DNA of 6,323 nt from an uncultured Coleofasciculus sp. (GTDB taxonomy: Bacteria; Cyanobacteriota; Cyanobacteriia; Cyanobacteriales; Coleofasciculaceae). Shown piece by piece: positions 1 to 6,117 of the stretch. The position numbers were made by a program, and so were the translations under genes. The stretch spans positions 1 through 6,323 of the forward strand of contig CADCTM010000929.1 in the NCBI GenBank assembly GCA_902805485.1. The letters run 5' to 3'. The notes below the pieces were generated by a model, which ran no database searches, had not been told where the DNA came from, and was given only the letters and a program-made list of their open reading frames with translations. How positions within the stretch are numbered: position 1 is the stretch's first letter; every line of letters starts with the position of its first letter.

Positions 1-1
1 T

Positions 2-310
2 CATCAACGACTAGCCATTGTCTTTGATGAAACTTGTTCTAAATGGGATACAAAACTACTGGAGTTCAACGGAGAAAATGACCATGTACACTTGTTGATT
101 CGCTATCATCCCCAAATTGAGCTGAGTAAGTTTATTGCTAACCTTAAGACTGTCTCCAGTCGCTTGATTCGCAAAGAGTTCAACAGTCGGCTAGAAAAGA
201 TTTACGGAAAACCCGTGTTTTGGACAGGTTCTTATTTTGTCGCCAGTTGTGGTGGGGTGACAGTTGAGCAATTAAAGCAGTATGTTGAGCGGCAAGATAC
301 TCCAGAATAA
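2..310 (+). CDS. tnpA: IS200/IS605-family transposase TnpA, 3' part (5' end outside window)
   Basis: Single-strand transposase of the HUH/Y1 type, which cuts and rejoins the hairpin ends of IS200/IS605 elements. The frame is open from base 2 to the TAA at 308-310 (102 codons). The HUH metal-binding motif is visible as His-Val-His in NDHVHLL (codons 83-91). The catalytic Tyr is in QLKQYVERQ (codon 281-283), at the usual place near the C-terminus. The stretch LKTVSSRLIRKEF and the GKPVFWTGSYFVAS block are typical of the family. The start lies before the window; a TTG at 92 is in frame but comes after the HUH motif, so it cannot be the real start. The visible part has no frameshift or stop, so the gene may be intact. 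No tnpB is seen downstream, so this looks like a tnpA-only (IS200-like) element. The family call is firm; activity is unknown. Confidence 0.93.
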   Translation, partial: HQRLAIVFDETCSKWDTKLLEFNGENDHVHLLIRYHPQIELSKFIANLKTVSSRLIRKEFNSRLEKIYGKPVFWTGSYFVASCGGVTVEQLKQYVERQDTPE

Positions 311-350
311 GGATTCGCTAACACTCAATTTTATATTGGTCGGCATTCCC

Positions 351-380
351 CTCCCGCTAACCTTTCAGGTATAACGGGAG
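351..380 (+). repeat. Imperfect hairpin, probable right end of the IS200-like element
   Basis: CTCCCG (351-356) pairs with CGGGAG (375-380). Inside it ACCT (360-363) pairs with AGGT (367-370) around a TTC loop, with one mismatch and a bulge between the two stems. It starts 40 bp after the tnpA stop. IS200/IS605 transposases recognise subterminal imperfect hairpins with bulges and cut a few bases outside them, so this fits the right end of the element. The exact cleavage site cannot be fixed from one copy; it should lie shortly after 380. A transcription terminator for tnpA is the other possibility, but no T-run follows the stem. Confidence 0.55.
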
Positions 381-933
381 ACCCCTGCCAACATCTAGTT
401 GGAAAATTACTGGGAGCCATTTGGTACTTTGTATCCTTACCTGTTTAGGACTAGCGCTTTCCCACCTGCTATCGATAAACCCGCTTCTACAAAATAGGAC
501 ATCTATAAAACCAAACGCTATAAATTCTTGGATGATTTTCTCCCCTATGGTTCGCAAAATCTGAAGCCGCTACAACTGGGGAGTTTTTCTGTATCAATGA
601 TTACCAATTGGCTTAACGCTGGCTCATTCCCCTAGGCAGACGAGTAGACAATTCAGTAAGAGGTAAATTATGTAGAGATAAATTGTGCAAAGGTGTCATT
701 ACTCTGGGCGGTGTGCATAGGCGAGAGTAGTAATCGGTGAACTGAACAATGGGGCAGTTATTCAAATCTGCATTCAGCCCAGAACATTCATTCATGACAC
801 AAACTGAACCCAGAACAAGCGAGGAAAGGGTTGCCGCCGCGCCGATTTTGACGAAATCGCGGAGCGCGAACAAGGGGTGAATGGAAGTAGTCCAGCGCCC
901 AAAATTATCAATGATTAAAGTTAGGAGAAAGAT
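381..933. other. Stretch of about 550 bp with no recognisable gene
   Basis: I see no coding region with a recognisable product on either strand. Two minus-strand frames are open (357-557 and 613-1065). The first covers the transposon hairpin and the second runs into the front of the stress-protein gene; neither resembles a known family. The stretch is A/T-rich with a GC-rich island near 831-868. It lies between the end of a mobile element and a stress gene, so it may be old insertion debris plus the promoter region of the 934 gene. I found no convincing -35/-10 pair. Confidence 0.6.
843..859. repeat. Small palindrome upstream of the stress-protein gene
   Basis: CGATTT (843-848) and AAATCG (854-859) form a 6-bp stem around TGACG. 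The flanks CCGCG and CGG could extend the pairing with a bulge. It lies 74 bp before the ATG at 934. It could be an operator, part of the 5' leader, or a dispersed GC-rich cyanobacterial repeat; nothing here decides between these. Confidence 0.35.
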
Positions 934-1485
934 ATGGTTGTCAGCAGTGAAAGACGTGCTTTTGGAGTATTTTCCAGCCGTCAAAAAGCGGAACAGGCAC
1001 TCAATGAATTGAAAACTTCCGGCTTTCCAATGGACAACGTTTCCATGATTGCTAGAGATGCACAACAGGGCGAGGAACTTGGCGGTGCTGAACTAACGTC
1101 TCGCATTGGAAATAAAGATGTCGGGGGTGCAACAGGAGTGGTTGGAGAGATTGCCACAGAGAGTGCCTTGGGTGCTGTGTTAGTTGGTCTTGGCAGTCTA
1201 GCCCTTCCTGGGATTGGACCGATAATCGCAGCAGGTAGCGTTGCCACTGCACTTGTTGCTACCGTTGCCAGTACTGGTATTGAAGCCGCAGCTATTAGTG
1301 GTTTGGTTAGGGCGATAAGCGATCTAGGCATTCCCGAAGAACAAGCTAGAGTTTATAGCGATCGCCTCCATCAGGGTCATTATTTGGTCATAGTCGATGG
1401 CACAGAAGACGAGATTGGTCGTGCTGAATCGATTTTTAGCGATCGCGGTATTCAAGATTGGGACGTTTATTCCCCGCAAGCTTAG
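934..1485 (+). CDS. General stress protein with YflT-like domains
   Basis: Protein of 183 residues. The N-terminal half (about 8-45) has the pattern of the YflT heat-induced stress domain: RRAFGVFSSRQKAEQALNEL, then GFPMDNVSMIARD. Residues 61-125 are rich in Gly, Ala and Val and strongly hydrophobic (the segment around LGSLALPGIGPIIAA). The C-terminal part (about 131-183) looks like a second alpha/beta unit with GIPEEQARVYSDRLHQGHYLVIVDG and then DVYSPQA. Proteins of this shape are common in cyanobacteria and are often labelled general stress protein, or wrongly histidine kinase; there is no kinase motif here. The biochemical role is unknown; the middle may contact membrane or form a glycine-zipper-like core. 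An AGGAG ribosome site at 923-927 sits 6 nt before the ATG, so the start is secure. Two HIP1 octamers lie inside the gene. The SDR gene follows 102 bp downstream. Confidence 0.8.
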   Translation: MVVSSERRAFGVFSSRQKAEQALNELKTSGFPMDNVSMIARDAQQGEELGGAELTSRIGNKDVGGATGVVGEIATESALGAVLVGLGSLALPGIGPIIAAGSVATALVATVASTGIEAAAISGLVRAISDLGIPEEQARVYSDRLHQGHYLVIVDGTEDEIGRAESIFSDRGIQDWDVYSPQA

Positions 1486-1513
1486 GATATCCCTTGCAGT
1501 AATAGGCGATCGC
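1358..1513. repeat. Cluster of three HIP1 octamers (GCGATCGC)
   Basis: GCGATCGC occurs at 1358-1365, 1439-1446 and 1506-1513. Further copies are at 1810-1817, 2542-2549, 3588-3595 and 6177-6184. HIP1 is strongly over-represented in many cyanobacterial genomes and is the main evidence for the host group here. None falls in 1-1357, in the remnant region 2605-3292, in the PAS-Crp gene or in the second Crp-type gene. Confidence 0.9.
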
Positions 1514-1587
1514 TAGTAGGAATTACCTGCGCTTCGGCAAGTATCAAGCTACCTCAACATTAAGACTGATTTGGAGAACTAGAAATC

Positions 1588-2604
1588 ATGCAACTGAAGC
1601 CAATCAATCAGCAGGTTGTTGCCATCGTTGGGGCTTCCAGCGGCATCGGACGTGAGACAGCTCTTCAGTTTGCTCGTCGTGGGGCAAAGTTACTTGTCTC
1701 TGGTCGCAGTGAGTCGAAGCTAGCGTCGTTAGTGAACGAGATTCGGAGCTTTGGTGGTGAGGTAACCTCTCTAGTCATCGATGATGTAGCGGTATTCGAG
1801 CAAGTTAAGGCGATCGCAGACCGTACCGTGGAAGTGTATGGGCGGCTCGATACCTGGGTTCATGTTCCTGCTACCGCCGTCTTTGCCACGTTCGATAATC
1901 AAACACCCCAAGAGTTTAAGCGCGTCGTTGATGTCACCTTGATGGGGCAGGTATACGGGGCAATGGCAGCGCTACCCCATCTCAAGCGTGAGGGACGGGG
2001 GGCGCTGATCCACATCTCTTCAATGGAAGGCGTGCGAAGTCTCCCATACCAGAGTTCGTACTCCGCAGCCAAGCATGGGATAGAAGGCTTTCTCGAAGCC
2101 ATGCGCGTCGAGTTGCAACATGAAAAAATACCCATCAGTGTGACGAGTATCAAGCCAGCCGTGATCGACACACCTTTTTGGGACAATTCTCGCACGAAGT
2201 TAGGCGTGAAGCCGTCAGGAATACCTCCCTATTACGAACCTAGCTTGGTGGCTGACGCAATTCTCTATGTCGCTGAACACCCAACTCGCGACTTCTTCGT
2301 TGGGGATGCGGCTAGGGCGCTAGATTTTCTTCAGCGACTCTCGCCCGAACTGGTAGATTCCTTGCTGCTGCTCATCGGCTTCCCGTTACAGCGCAGCAAT
2401 GTGCCGAAGTCTGAAGATGCGCCAAACAATCTTTACGAGCCTGTCCCCGAACACGACACAATTGAGGGAAGCCTGAGCGAGGCGCTGGAGATACCGAGCA
2501 TTACCGACTGGCTGGATAAGAATCCAGTGATCAAGTGGGGTGCGATCGCTGGTGTAGCAGCCTTAGCCTTCCTGGCAACACAAGCCTTCAACAATGAGGG
2601 GTAA
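1588..2604 (+). CDS. Short-chain dehydrogenase/reductase, PRK07109-like, with C-terminal membrane helix
   Basis: NAD(P)-dependent oxidoreductase of 338 residues; substrate unknown. The Rossmann nucleotide site GASSGIG is at residues 15-21. The active-site Ser is about 144-145 (HISSMEG), and Tyr158 and Lys162 form YxxxK (YSAAKHG). The acidic residues near 65-66 (VIDDV) contact the cofactor in this fold. The tetrad Asn position holds Thr117 (DVTLMG), which I recall as usual in this subgroup. More unusual, the structural NNAG motif is replaced by HVPA (92-95). The tail from about 250, including NNLYEPVP, matches the long PRK07109-type SDRs. It ends in a hydrophobic helix (about 315-333, WGAIAGVAALAFLATQAF), which suggests membrane anchoring with the enzyme on the cytoplasmic side. 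The start ATG at 1588 has a GGAG 12 nt upstream, slightly far. It may share a transcript with the stress gene. The fold is certain; the exact reaction is not. Confidence 0.9.
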   Translation: MQLKPINQQVVAIVGASSGIGRETALQFARRGAKLLVSGRSESKLASLVNEIRSFGGEVTSLVIDDVAVFEQVKAIADRTVEVYGRLDTWVHVPATAVFATFDNQTPQEFKRVVDVTLMGQVYGAMAALPHLKREGRGALIHISSMEGVRSLPYQSSYSAAKHGIEGFLEAMRVELQHEKIPISVTSIKPAVIDTPFWDNSRTKLGVKPSGIPPYYEPSLVADAILYVAEHPTRDFFVGDAARALDFLQRLSPELVDSLLLLIGFPLQRSNVPKSEDAPNNLYEPVPEHDTIEGSLSEALEIPSITDWLDKNPVIKWGAIAGVAALAFLATQAFNNEG

Positions 2605-2655
2605 ATTTGGGATGAAATGGACAACGCCCTTACATCAACCCCAGTGTAAATAAAC

Positions 2656-2683
2656 AGGGCATCAGGCGCAGGCTTGATGCCCT
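2656..2683 (+). terminator. Terminator-like stem-loop after the SDR gene
   Basis: AGGGCATCA (2656-2664) pairs perfectly with TGATGCCCT (2675-2683) around a 10-nt loop, 51 bp after the SDR stop. Only a weak T-rich tail follows (TTAGTTAG), so it may be a poor Rho-independent terminator or may stabilise the mRNA 3' end. It marks the likely end of the 934-2604 transcription unit. Confidence 0.55.
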
Positions 2684-2841
2684 TAGTTAGGATGTGTGAA
2701 AAATCGCGTTCCTGATTAACGGTATGATTCCCGGCAGCTCCCGGACTTCTGAATCAAATTGATCCAGGGCAATGAGGCTTTCAACAAAGAAGTCGGGGAT
2801 CTAGGTTATCTTTTCATCTGTGATCAGCAACGCCTAAAAAA

Positions 2842-2994
2842 TCAGATTTTGTCAAGAATCGCTTGGGCGACAACTTCGTTGGTGATCAGTCCTATGATCA
2901 ACTTACCATGCAGAGCTGCCAAAATCGACTCGCTCTTTTTCGCACCTGCTGCAATACCGATAAAAAACTCGAACGCAGCAAACATTGGAGTACG
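2842..2994 (-). pseudogene. Remnant of a SorC/DeoR-type sugar-binding regulator (C-terminal end)
   Basis: Read on the minus strand, the frame from 2994 down to the TGA at 2842-2844 encodes about 50 residues, including FFIGIAAGAKKSESILAALH and then GLITNEVVAQAIL. This matches the end of the effector domain of SorC/DeoR-type regulators, whose usual pattern is VGVAGG..K..AI.AAL.G..NVLITD..TA.ALL. These regulators bind phosphorylated sugars and control carbohydrate genes; their DNA-binding domain is N-terminal. Here everything upstream is missing: an in-frame stop (2995-2997) precedes the fragment and an inverted repeat starts at 2998. The ATG at 2983-2985 would give only a 47-residue piece, unlikely to fold. 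No sugar-metabolism gene is nearby. I read it as the decayed 3' end of a gene, with moderate certainty because only one short stretch supports it. Confidence 0.6.
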
Positions 2995-2997
2995 CTA

Positions 2998-3040
2998 ACG
3001 ATTTCGCACATAAGTTTCTGGTTTCTTCGTGCGAAATCGT
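2998..3040. repeat. 12-bp perfect inverted repeat with 19-nt loop
   Basis: ACGATTTCGCAC (2998-3009) and GTGCGAAATCGT (3029-3040) are exact reverse complements. Allowing a 6-base insertion (CTAACG) in the left arm, pairing extends through AGTACG (2989-2994) and CGTACT (3038-3043). It adjoins the broken end of the sugar-regulator remnant. It could be an operator, a terminator without a T-run, or the footprint of a small mobile element. Confidence 0.6.
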
Positions 3041-3292
3041 ACTGAATCTCGATAGGGGTAGCAACTATCCTAATAAATGAAGGTCAGTAATTAGGCTCTC
3101 TCAAGCATTGCAGGTTGTTAATTGGCGTCTTTCAACTAACTCTGCATTAGAGAAATTTCTAATCTCTCAGCTAAAGCCCCTAATTATGTGATCAAGAGTC
3201 GATTTCTTTTGTCTCTCCACTCCAACGGCAGGCGAATGTTGTCTGCTCAATTTGGCGGCACTCTTTGCATTAGGACGAGGTATTTCCTGGCT

Positions 3293-3712
3293 ATGTGTAA
3301 TCAATCTTTACCGCTCAACGGTCTGCGAGTACTCGTTGTGGATAGTGACCCTGATTGTAGATATCTGCTGACAATGATATTTGATGAGTATGGCGTCGAG
3401 ACGATCGCCGCAAAGTCAGCAATTGAGACTCTAGAAATCCTGAAACAGGTTAAACCAGACGTCCTGATCAGCGAAATTCGCTTGCCCAAAGAAGATGGCT
3501 ACTCGCTGATTAGTAAAGTGAAAGCCCTTGAGAGCGCCGAACAAGCCCAGATTCCAGCCATTGCTCTGACGACACAAGCTAGGGAAGGCGATCGCGCCCA
3601 TGCCTTATCAGCCGGCTTTTGCAAGCACTTACCTAAACCGTTTGACATCGACGAGTTAATCGCAATGGTTGCTTGCATAACTCAACACATTCAATGGGTG
3701 CCTGCAACATGA
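3293..3712 (+). CDS. Stand-alone receiver (CheY-like) with Glu in place of the phosphoacceptor Asp
   Basis: Receiver domain of 139 residues with no output domain. The fold is clear: LRVLVVDSDPD (11-21) is beta-1 with the acidic pocket, PDVLISEIRLPKEDGYSLI (55-73) holds the phosphorylation site, ALTT (91-94) has the switch Thr93, and HLPKP (112-116) has the conserved Lys115. At the acceptor position, normally Asp as in SDIRMP, there is Glu61 (GAA, 3473-3475). The second residue of the acidic pair is Ser18. The protein therefore probably cannot be phosphorylated normally; Glu may mimic the phosphorylated state. I chose the ATG at 3293, which sits at the family's usual start and has a GAGG 12 nt upstream. 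A GTG at 3188 would add 35 residues with no domain. The stop overlaps the next gene's ATG (ATGA), so the two are surely translated together and the PAS-Crp protein is the likely partner. Confidence 0.88.
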   Translation: MCNQSLPLNGLRVLVVDSDPDCRYLLTMIFDEYGVETIAAKSAIETLEILKQVKPDVLISEIRLPKEDGYSLISKVKALESAEQAQIPAIALTTQAREGDRAHALSAGFCKHLPKPFDIDELIAMVACITQHIQWVPAT

Positions 3713-4866
3713 ATACAATTCTCTTTACTCAACAAGTCGAAGCGATGTCCGATCGCTTAACGAACCTGTATCAAGGAATCAACACATCCTCTTCACTACC
3801 ACTTACTCTACTGCCATCTGCTCTAAAAGAACTCGGCATTGCCTCTGAGCGACTTGAGCTAGCGGCAAAGATGCTGTACCAGCAGAATCAGCAGTTATCG
3901 TTGGCTAACCGGGCTGTGGAAGCCGAGCGCCAGCGCCACCAAGCGTTGTTGGAATTTTTCCCCGATGCTTGCCTGCTGACCGATGCAGCAGGAACGATTC
4001 AGGAAGCAAATCAGGCGGCTGCCAAGTTGCTTAATCGCCAGCACTCGTTATTGCTCGGTCAGTCTTTAACCGCTTTCGTCAGTCCTGAAACTCGGCAACA
4101 GTTTGAGACCATGTTGCAGATGCTTCAGCAAAGACCTTGGAAACAAAAGTGGGAGATACGCTTGCAGTCGGAGCGAGGTGGGGCGTTTAACGTCAGTGTC
4201 CTCGTAGAGGTCAGTTCCCAGGAAGCAAACCAACCCCTTACCCTGCGCTGGCTGTTGCGCCACCCAACCGATTATAGCCAGTCTGCCGACAGCAAGACCG
4301 AACTGGACTACCCCGTGCAGCATTATCACAAGGGAGAAACCATTCCTTTAGACCATCAGGCGATTTGGCAGGTTTGTTCAGGACTGGTGAAGCTAACAAC
4401 ATATTCTCAGAGCGGTCAAGAGGTACTAATCGGGCTAGCAGGTCCAAAAGCTCCCTTTAGTCCTAGCTTGACTGCCCTGCCGCTCTATGAAGCAACTGCC
4501 CTCGCCGATACTCAGCTATGGCGCATTCCACTCACCGATTACGCGACCTCTCCTGCCCTCAAGGAGAGACTTTTACCTCAAATTAGCCAACGACTCAAAC
4601 AAACCGAATTGCTACTAGCAGTTTATGGGCAAACCCAAGTTGCAGACCGCTTGGAGAGTTTATTACGGTTGTTAAAACAGGAAATTGGGCAACCTGTAGC
4701 GGATGGTACGCGGCTGAGTGTTCGTCTCACACACGAAGACCTTGCTACTGCCTGCTGCACAACCAGAGTCACTATCACCCGGTTGTTTAGCAAACTACAG
4801 CAGCAAAAGAAGTTGAGCTTAGACTGCAAGCATCACCTGATTTTGAAGGGCTGGGATAGCAAGTGA
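3709..4866 (+). CDS. PAS-Crp fusion transcriptional regulator (NtcA-like C-terminus)
   Basis: Protein of 385 residues. Residues 1-78 are mostly helical and likely coiled coil (ERLELAAKMLYQQNQQL, then AVEAERQRHQALLEF), of the type placed before PAS domains in cyanobacterial kinases. A PAS domain follows (about 80-198: FPDACLLTDAAGTIQEANQA, LLGQSLTAFV). Residues about 205-290 look like a reduced Crp beta-roll (SGLVKLTTYSQSGQEVLIGL, then EATALADTQLWRIPLTD) with no cAMP phosphate-binding cassette (no GE...RSA). Then come the dimer helix (about 295-330) and a winged helix-turn-helix (333-385) with recognition helix TTRVTITRLFSKLQ (351-364). The C-terminal 90 residues resemble NtcA (DRLESLLRLL, ADGTRLSVRLTHEDLA). 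I infer a DNA-binding protein whose PAS domain senses a small molecule, redox state or light; the ligand is unknown. The ATG at 3709 overlaps the receiver stop; a TTG at 3673 would add 12 residues inside the receiver gene and is less likely. Confidence 0.85.
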   Translation: MNTILFTQQVEAMSDRLTNLYQGINTSSSLPLTLLPSALKELGIASERLELAAKMLYQQNQQLSLANRAVEAERQRHQALLEFFPDACLLTDAAGTIQEANQAAAKLLNRQHSLLLGQSLTAFVSPETRQQFETMLQMLQQRPWKQKWEIRLQSERGGAFNVSVLVEVSSQEANQPLTLRWLLRHPTDYSQSADSKTELDYPVQHYHKGETIPLDHQAIWQVCSGLVKLTTYSQSGQEVLIGLAGPKAPFSPSLTALPLYEATALADTQLWRIPLTDYATSPALKERLLPQISQRLKQTELLLAVYGQTQVADRLESLLRLLKQEIGQPVADGTRLSVRLTHEDLATACCTTRVTITRLFSKLQQQKKLSLDCKHHLILKGWDSK

Positions 4867-5099
4867 GCTTCACTAAGTTGGACTATTGCCAACCTGTTCC
4901 GAATGGAGGCGGTTCTGACACGTTCTTTGAGATAGACTAGAGATACACCGGTTCACGGGTTTGTGACATTTTCGCTCCTCCCTCAGCTCTTTCTCTCAAA
5001 GGGGAATTGAGGCGGAAGCAACACCAGGAATATCGCCATGAATTTATGCCCCGCTGCTCAATGGAAGGCTATTTAGGCAATATTTCTGAGAAGTATTAC

Positions 5100-5813
5100 A
5101 TGACTATTGAAAATCAACTGCTTGCTAGCCTGTCTCGTGAGACATACGAGAAGCTAGCCCCTTACCTAAAGCGCGTCTCGCTAAAACAAGGTGAGAGGCT
5201 CCAGGAACCTTATGAGATCATCCATGCACTCTATTTTCCGATTGATTGCCTCATCTCGATCACGATCACAATGAGTGACGGCTCCACGGCTGAGACGGGT
5301 GTGGTCGGCAACCGTGAAGTGCTGGGCATCAACGCCGTCATGGGCGTCAGCGAGACCTTGCAGATGGAATACGTCGTACAGATCGCGGGCAGCGCGATGA
5401 AGATAGAGGCGCAGGTGCTGCGGGACGAGTTTGAGCGCAATCAGGAACTACGCAATGTGCTGCTACGCTATACCCAAGCTATGATCGCGCAGATCTCGCA
5501 GACTGCCGCTTGCAACGGCCTCCACGTTCTGGAACAACGATTAGCTTGCTGGCTGCTCAAAGTCCAAGAGCGTATTGACTCGGACGAGCTTAAGCTGACG
5601 CAGGAGTTCCTTTCCCATATGCTGGGCGTGCGCCGCGCTGGTGTCACGCAAGCCGCGCAAAAGCTTCAGGAGAGCGGTCTGATCTCCTATAGGCGCGGTT
5701 ACGTCCAGATCCTCGACCAGCCGGGACTGGAAACGGCTTCGTGCGAGTGTTTTAAGATGCTCAGAGAACAATATGATCGCCTGCTCGGAACAAAGCCCAG
5801 AGCTTTGCCATGA
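5100..5813 (+). CDS. Crp/Fnr-family transcriptional regulator
   Basis: Protein of 237 residues with an N-terminal cyclic-nucleotide-binding-like beta-roll (about 10-105: LKQGERLQEPYEIIHALYFP, GVVGNREVLGINAVMG), a long dimer helix (about 110-140) and a C-terminal helix-turn-helix (about 164-205: LTQEFLSHMLGVRRAGVTQA, then LQESGLISYRRGYVQILD). It belongs to the widespread Crp-like group that reads VVGNEG..G and MLGVRREGVT. The Arg/Ser of the cAMP site and a Cys cluster for an iron-sulphur centre are both missing, so the effector is unknown. I chose the ATG at 5100 because MTIENQLLASL is the usual beginning of the group and GAGAAG lies 6 nt upstream. In-frame starts at 5007 (TTG), 5046 and 5061 would add 31, 18 or 13 unmatched residues. 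The gene is richer in G+C than its neighbours (39 of 60 bases in 5281-5340) and has no HIP1 site, which suggests acquisition. It stands alone, 233 bp after the PAS-Crp gene. Confidence 0.9.
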   Translation: MTIENQLLASLSRETYEKLAPYLKRVSLKQGERLQEPYEIIHALYFPIDCLISITITMSDGSTAETGVVGNREVLGINAVMGVSETLQMEYVVQIAGSAMKIEAQVLRDEFERNQELRNVLLRYTQAMIAQISQTAACNGLHVLEQRLACWLLKVQERIDSDELKLTQEFLSHMLGVRRAGVTQAAQKLQESGLISYRRGYVQILDQPGLETASCECFKMLREQYDRLLGTKPRALP

Positions 5814-6117
5814 GGTCTTTCTCGCCTGCGCTCCTGTGCCTCCCAGGTAAAGAGCGAAGCTGAACATACCCGTCTGATTACTTACAGGTTAACTCTCGTC
5901 AGGTTGTAATACCCTTTCCCCTAATGTTTCCCAAAAATTCCCGGCATCGCGCGCGAAGTGTGCGCTACGCGCACTCCCCCCTTCGCCCCCCGTTTACGGG
6001 GGGCGAAGGGGGGAGTGCGTATTTAATAGGTGCAAAAAGTGAATGGGTTAACAACAGTATGAGTTGTTTTCCCTCAGTTGGTGAGTAACGTTTTAGCGAG
6101 GAGCAAGATGATAACAA
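5814..6117. other. Spacer of about 300 bp with a GC-rich stem-loop
   Basis: No gene is seen on either strand. The left part (5814-5940) is unremarkable. The centre holds a very stable stem-loop (listed separately). The right part carries the leader of the next receiver gene, with AGGAG at 6099-6103. That motif is 14 nt before the ATG at 6118 but only 4 nt before an out-of-frame ATG at 6108. Confidence 0.6.
5970..6019. repeat. Perfect 23-bp GC-rich stem-loop, possible dispersed repeat or terminator
   Basis: The arms 5970-5992 and 5997-6019 are exact reverse complements over 23 bases and enclose a TTTA loop. Each arm has two six-base C or G runs split by TTCG (left) or CGAA (right). It lies 156 bp after the Crp-type gene stop and 98 bp before the next gene. 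A smaller hairpin, GTGCGC-TAC-GCGCAC (5960-5974), shares its first five bases, so the two cannot form together. Such C-run/G-run palindromes occur as dispersed repeats in many cyanobacterial spacers. It could also stop transcription; it is followed by TATTTAAT rather than a T-run. Confidence 0.75.

Larger units (their letters stand above)
2684..3292. other. Degenerate spacer between SDR and receiver genes
   Basis: About 600 bp without an intact gene. It holds the minus-strand sugar-binding-domain remnant (2842-2994) and the inverted repeat next to it (2998-3040), both listed separately. At 2786-2802 lies AAAGAAGTCGGGGATCT, which resembles one arm of palindromes I recall as frequent in cyanobacterial spacers; the other arm is absent here. 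From 3041 to 3292 I see no gene. The palindromic ATTAGA/TCTAAT (around 3147-3164) and the AT-rich stretch before 3188 could belong to the promoter of the receiver gene, but no clear box can be named. Confidence 0.5.

Noticed and set aside
357..557. Minus-strand open frame of 66 codons beside the transposase
   Set aside because: It covers the transposon hairpin, has no family resemblance, and its length is expected by chance.
516..635. Plus-strand stretch translating like the start of an integrase-type domain (FLDDFLPYGSQNLKPLQLGS)
   Set aside because: It is short, ends at a TAG, is preceded by stops, and contains no catalytic motif; the resemblance is too weak to call a remnant.
778..817. 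Direct repeat CCCAGAACA at 778-786 and 809-817
   Set aside because: Only two 9-bp copies; no further units and no CRISPR-like spacing, so probably chance.
613..1065. Minus-strand open frame of 150 codons in the spacer before the stress-protein gene
   Set aside because: It overlaps 132 bp of the well-supported YflT-domain gene, shows no recognisable domain, and no convincing ribosome site was seen at its start.
2759..3045. Plus-strand open frames (2759-2998 and 2863-3045)
   Set aside because: They lie opposite the minus-strand sugar-binding remnant, whose translation fits a known family; the plus-strand products fit none.
3188..3292. Extended start of the receiver gene at GTG 3188
   Set aside because: The extra 35 residues match nothing in the receiver fold, and the ATG at 3293 falls at the normal distance from beta-1.
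6108..6110. ATG at 6108 as the start of the last gene, since it is closer to AGGAG
   Set aside because: That frame hits a stop after about 29 codons, whereas 6118 opens the clear receiver frame.
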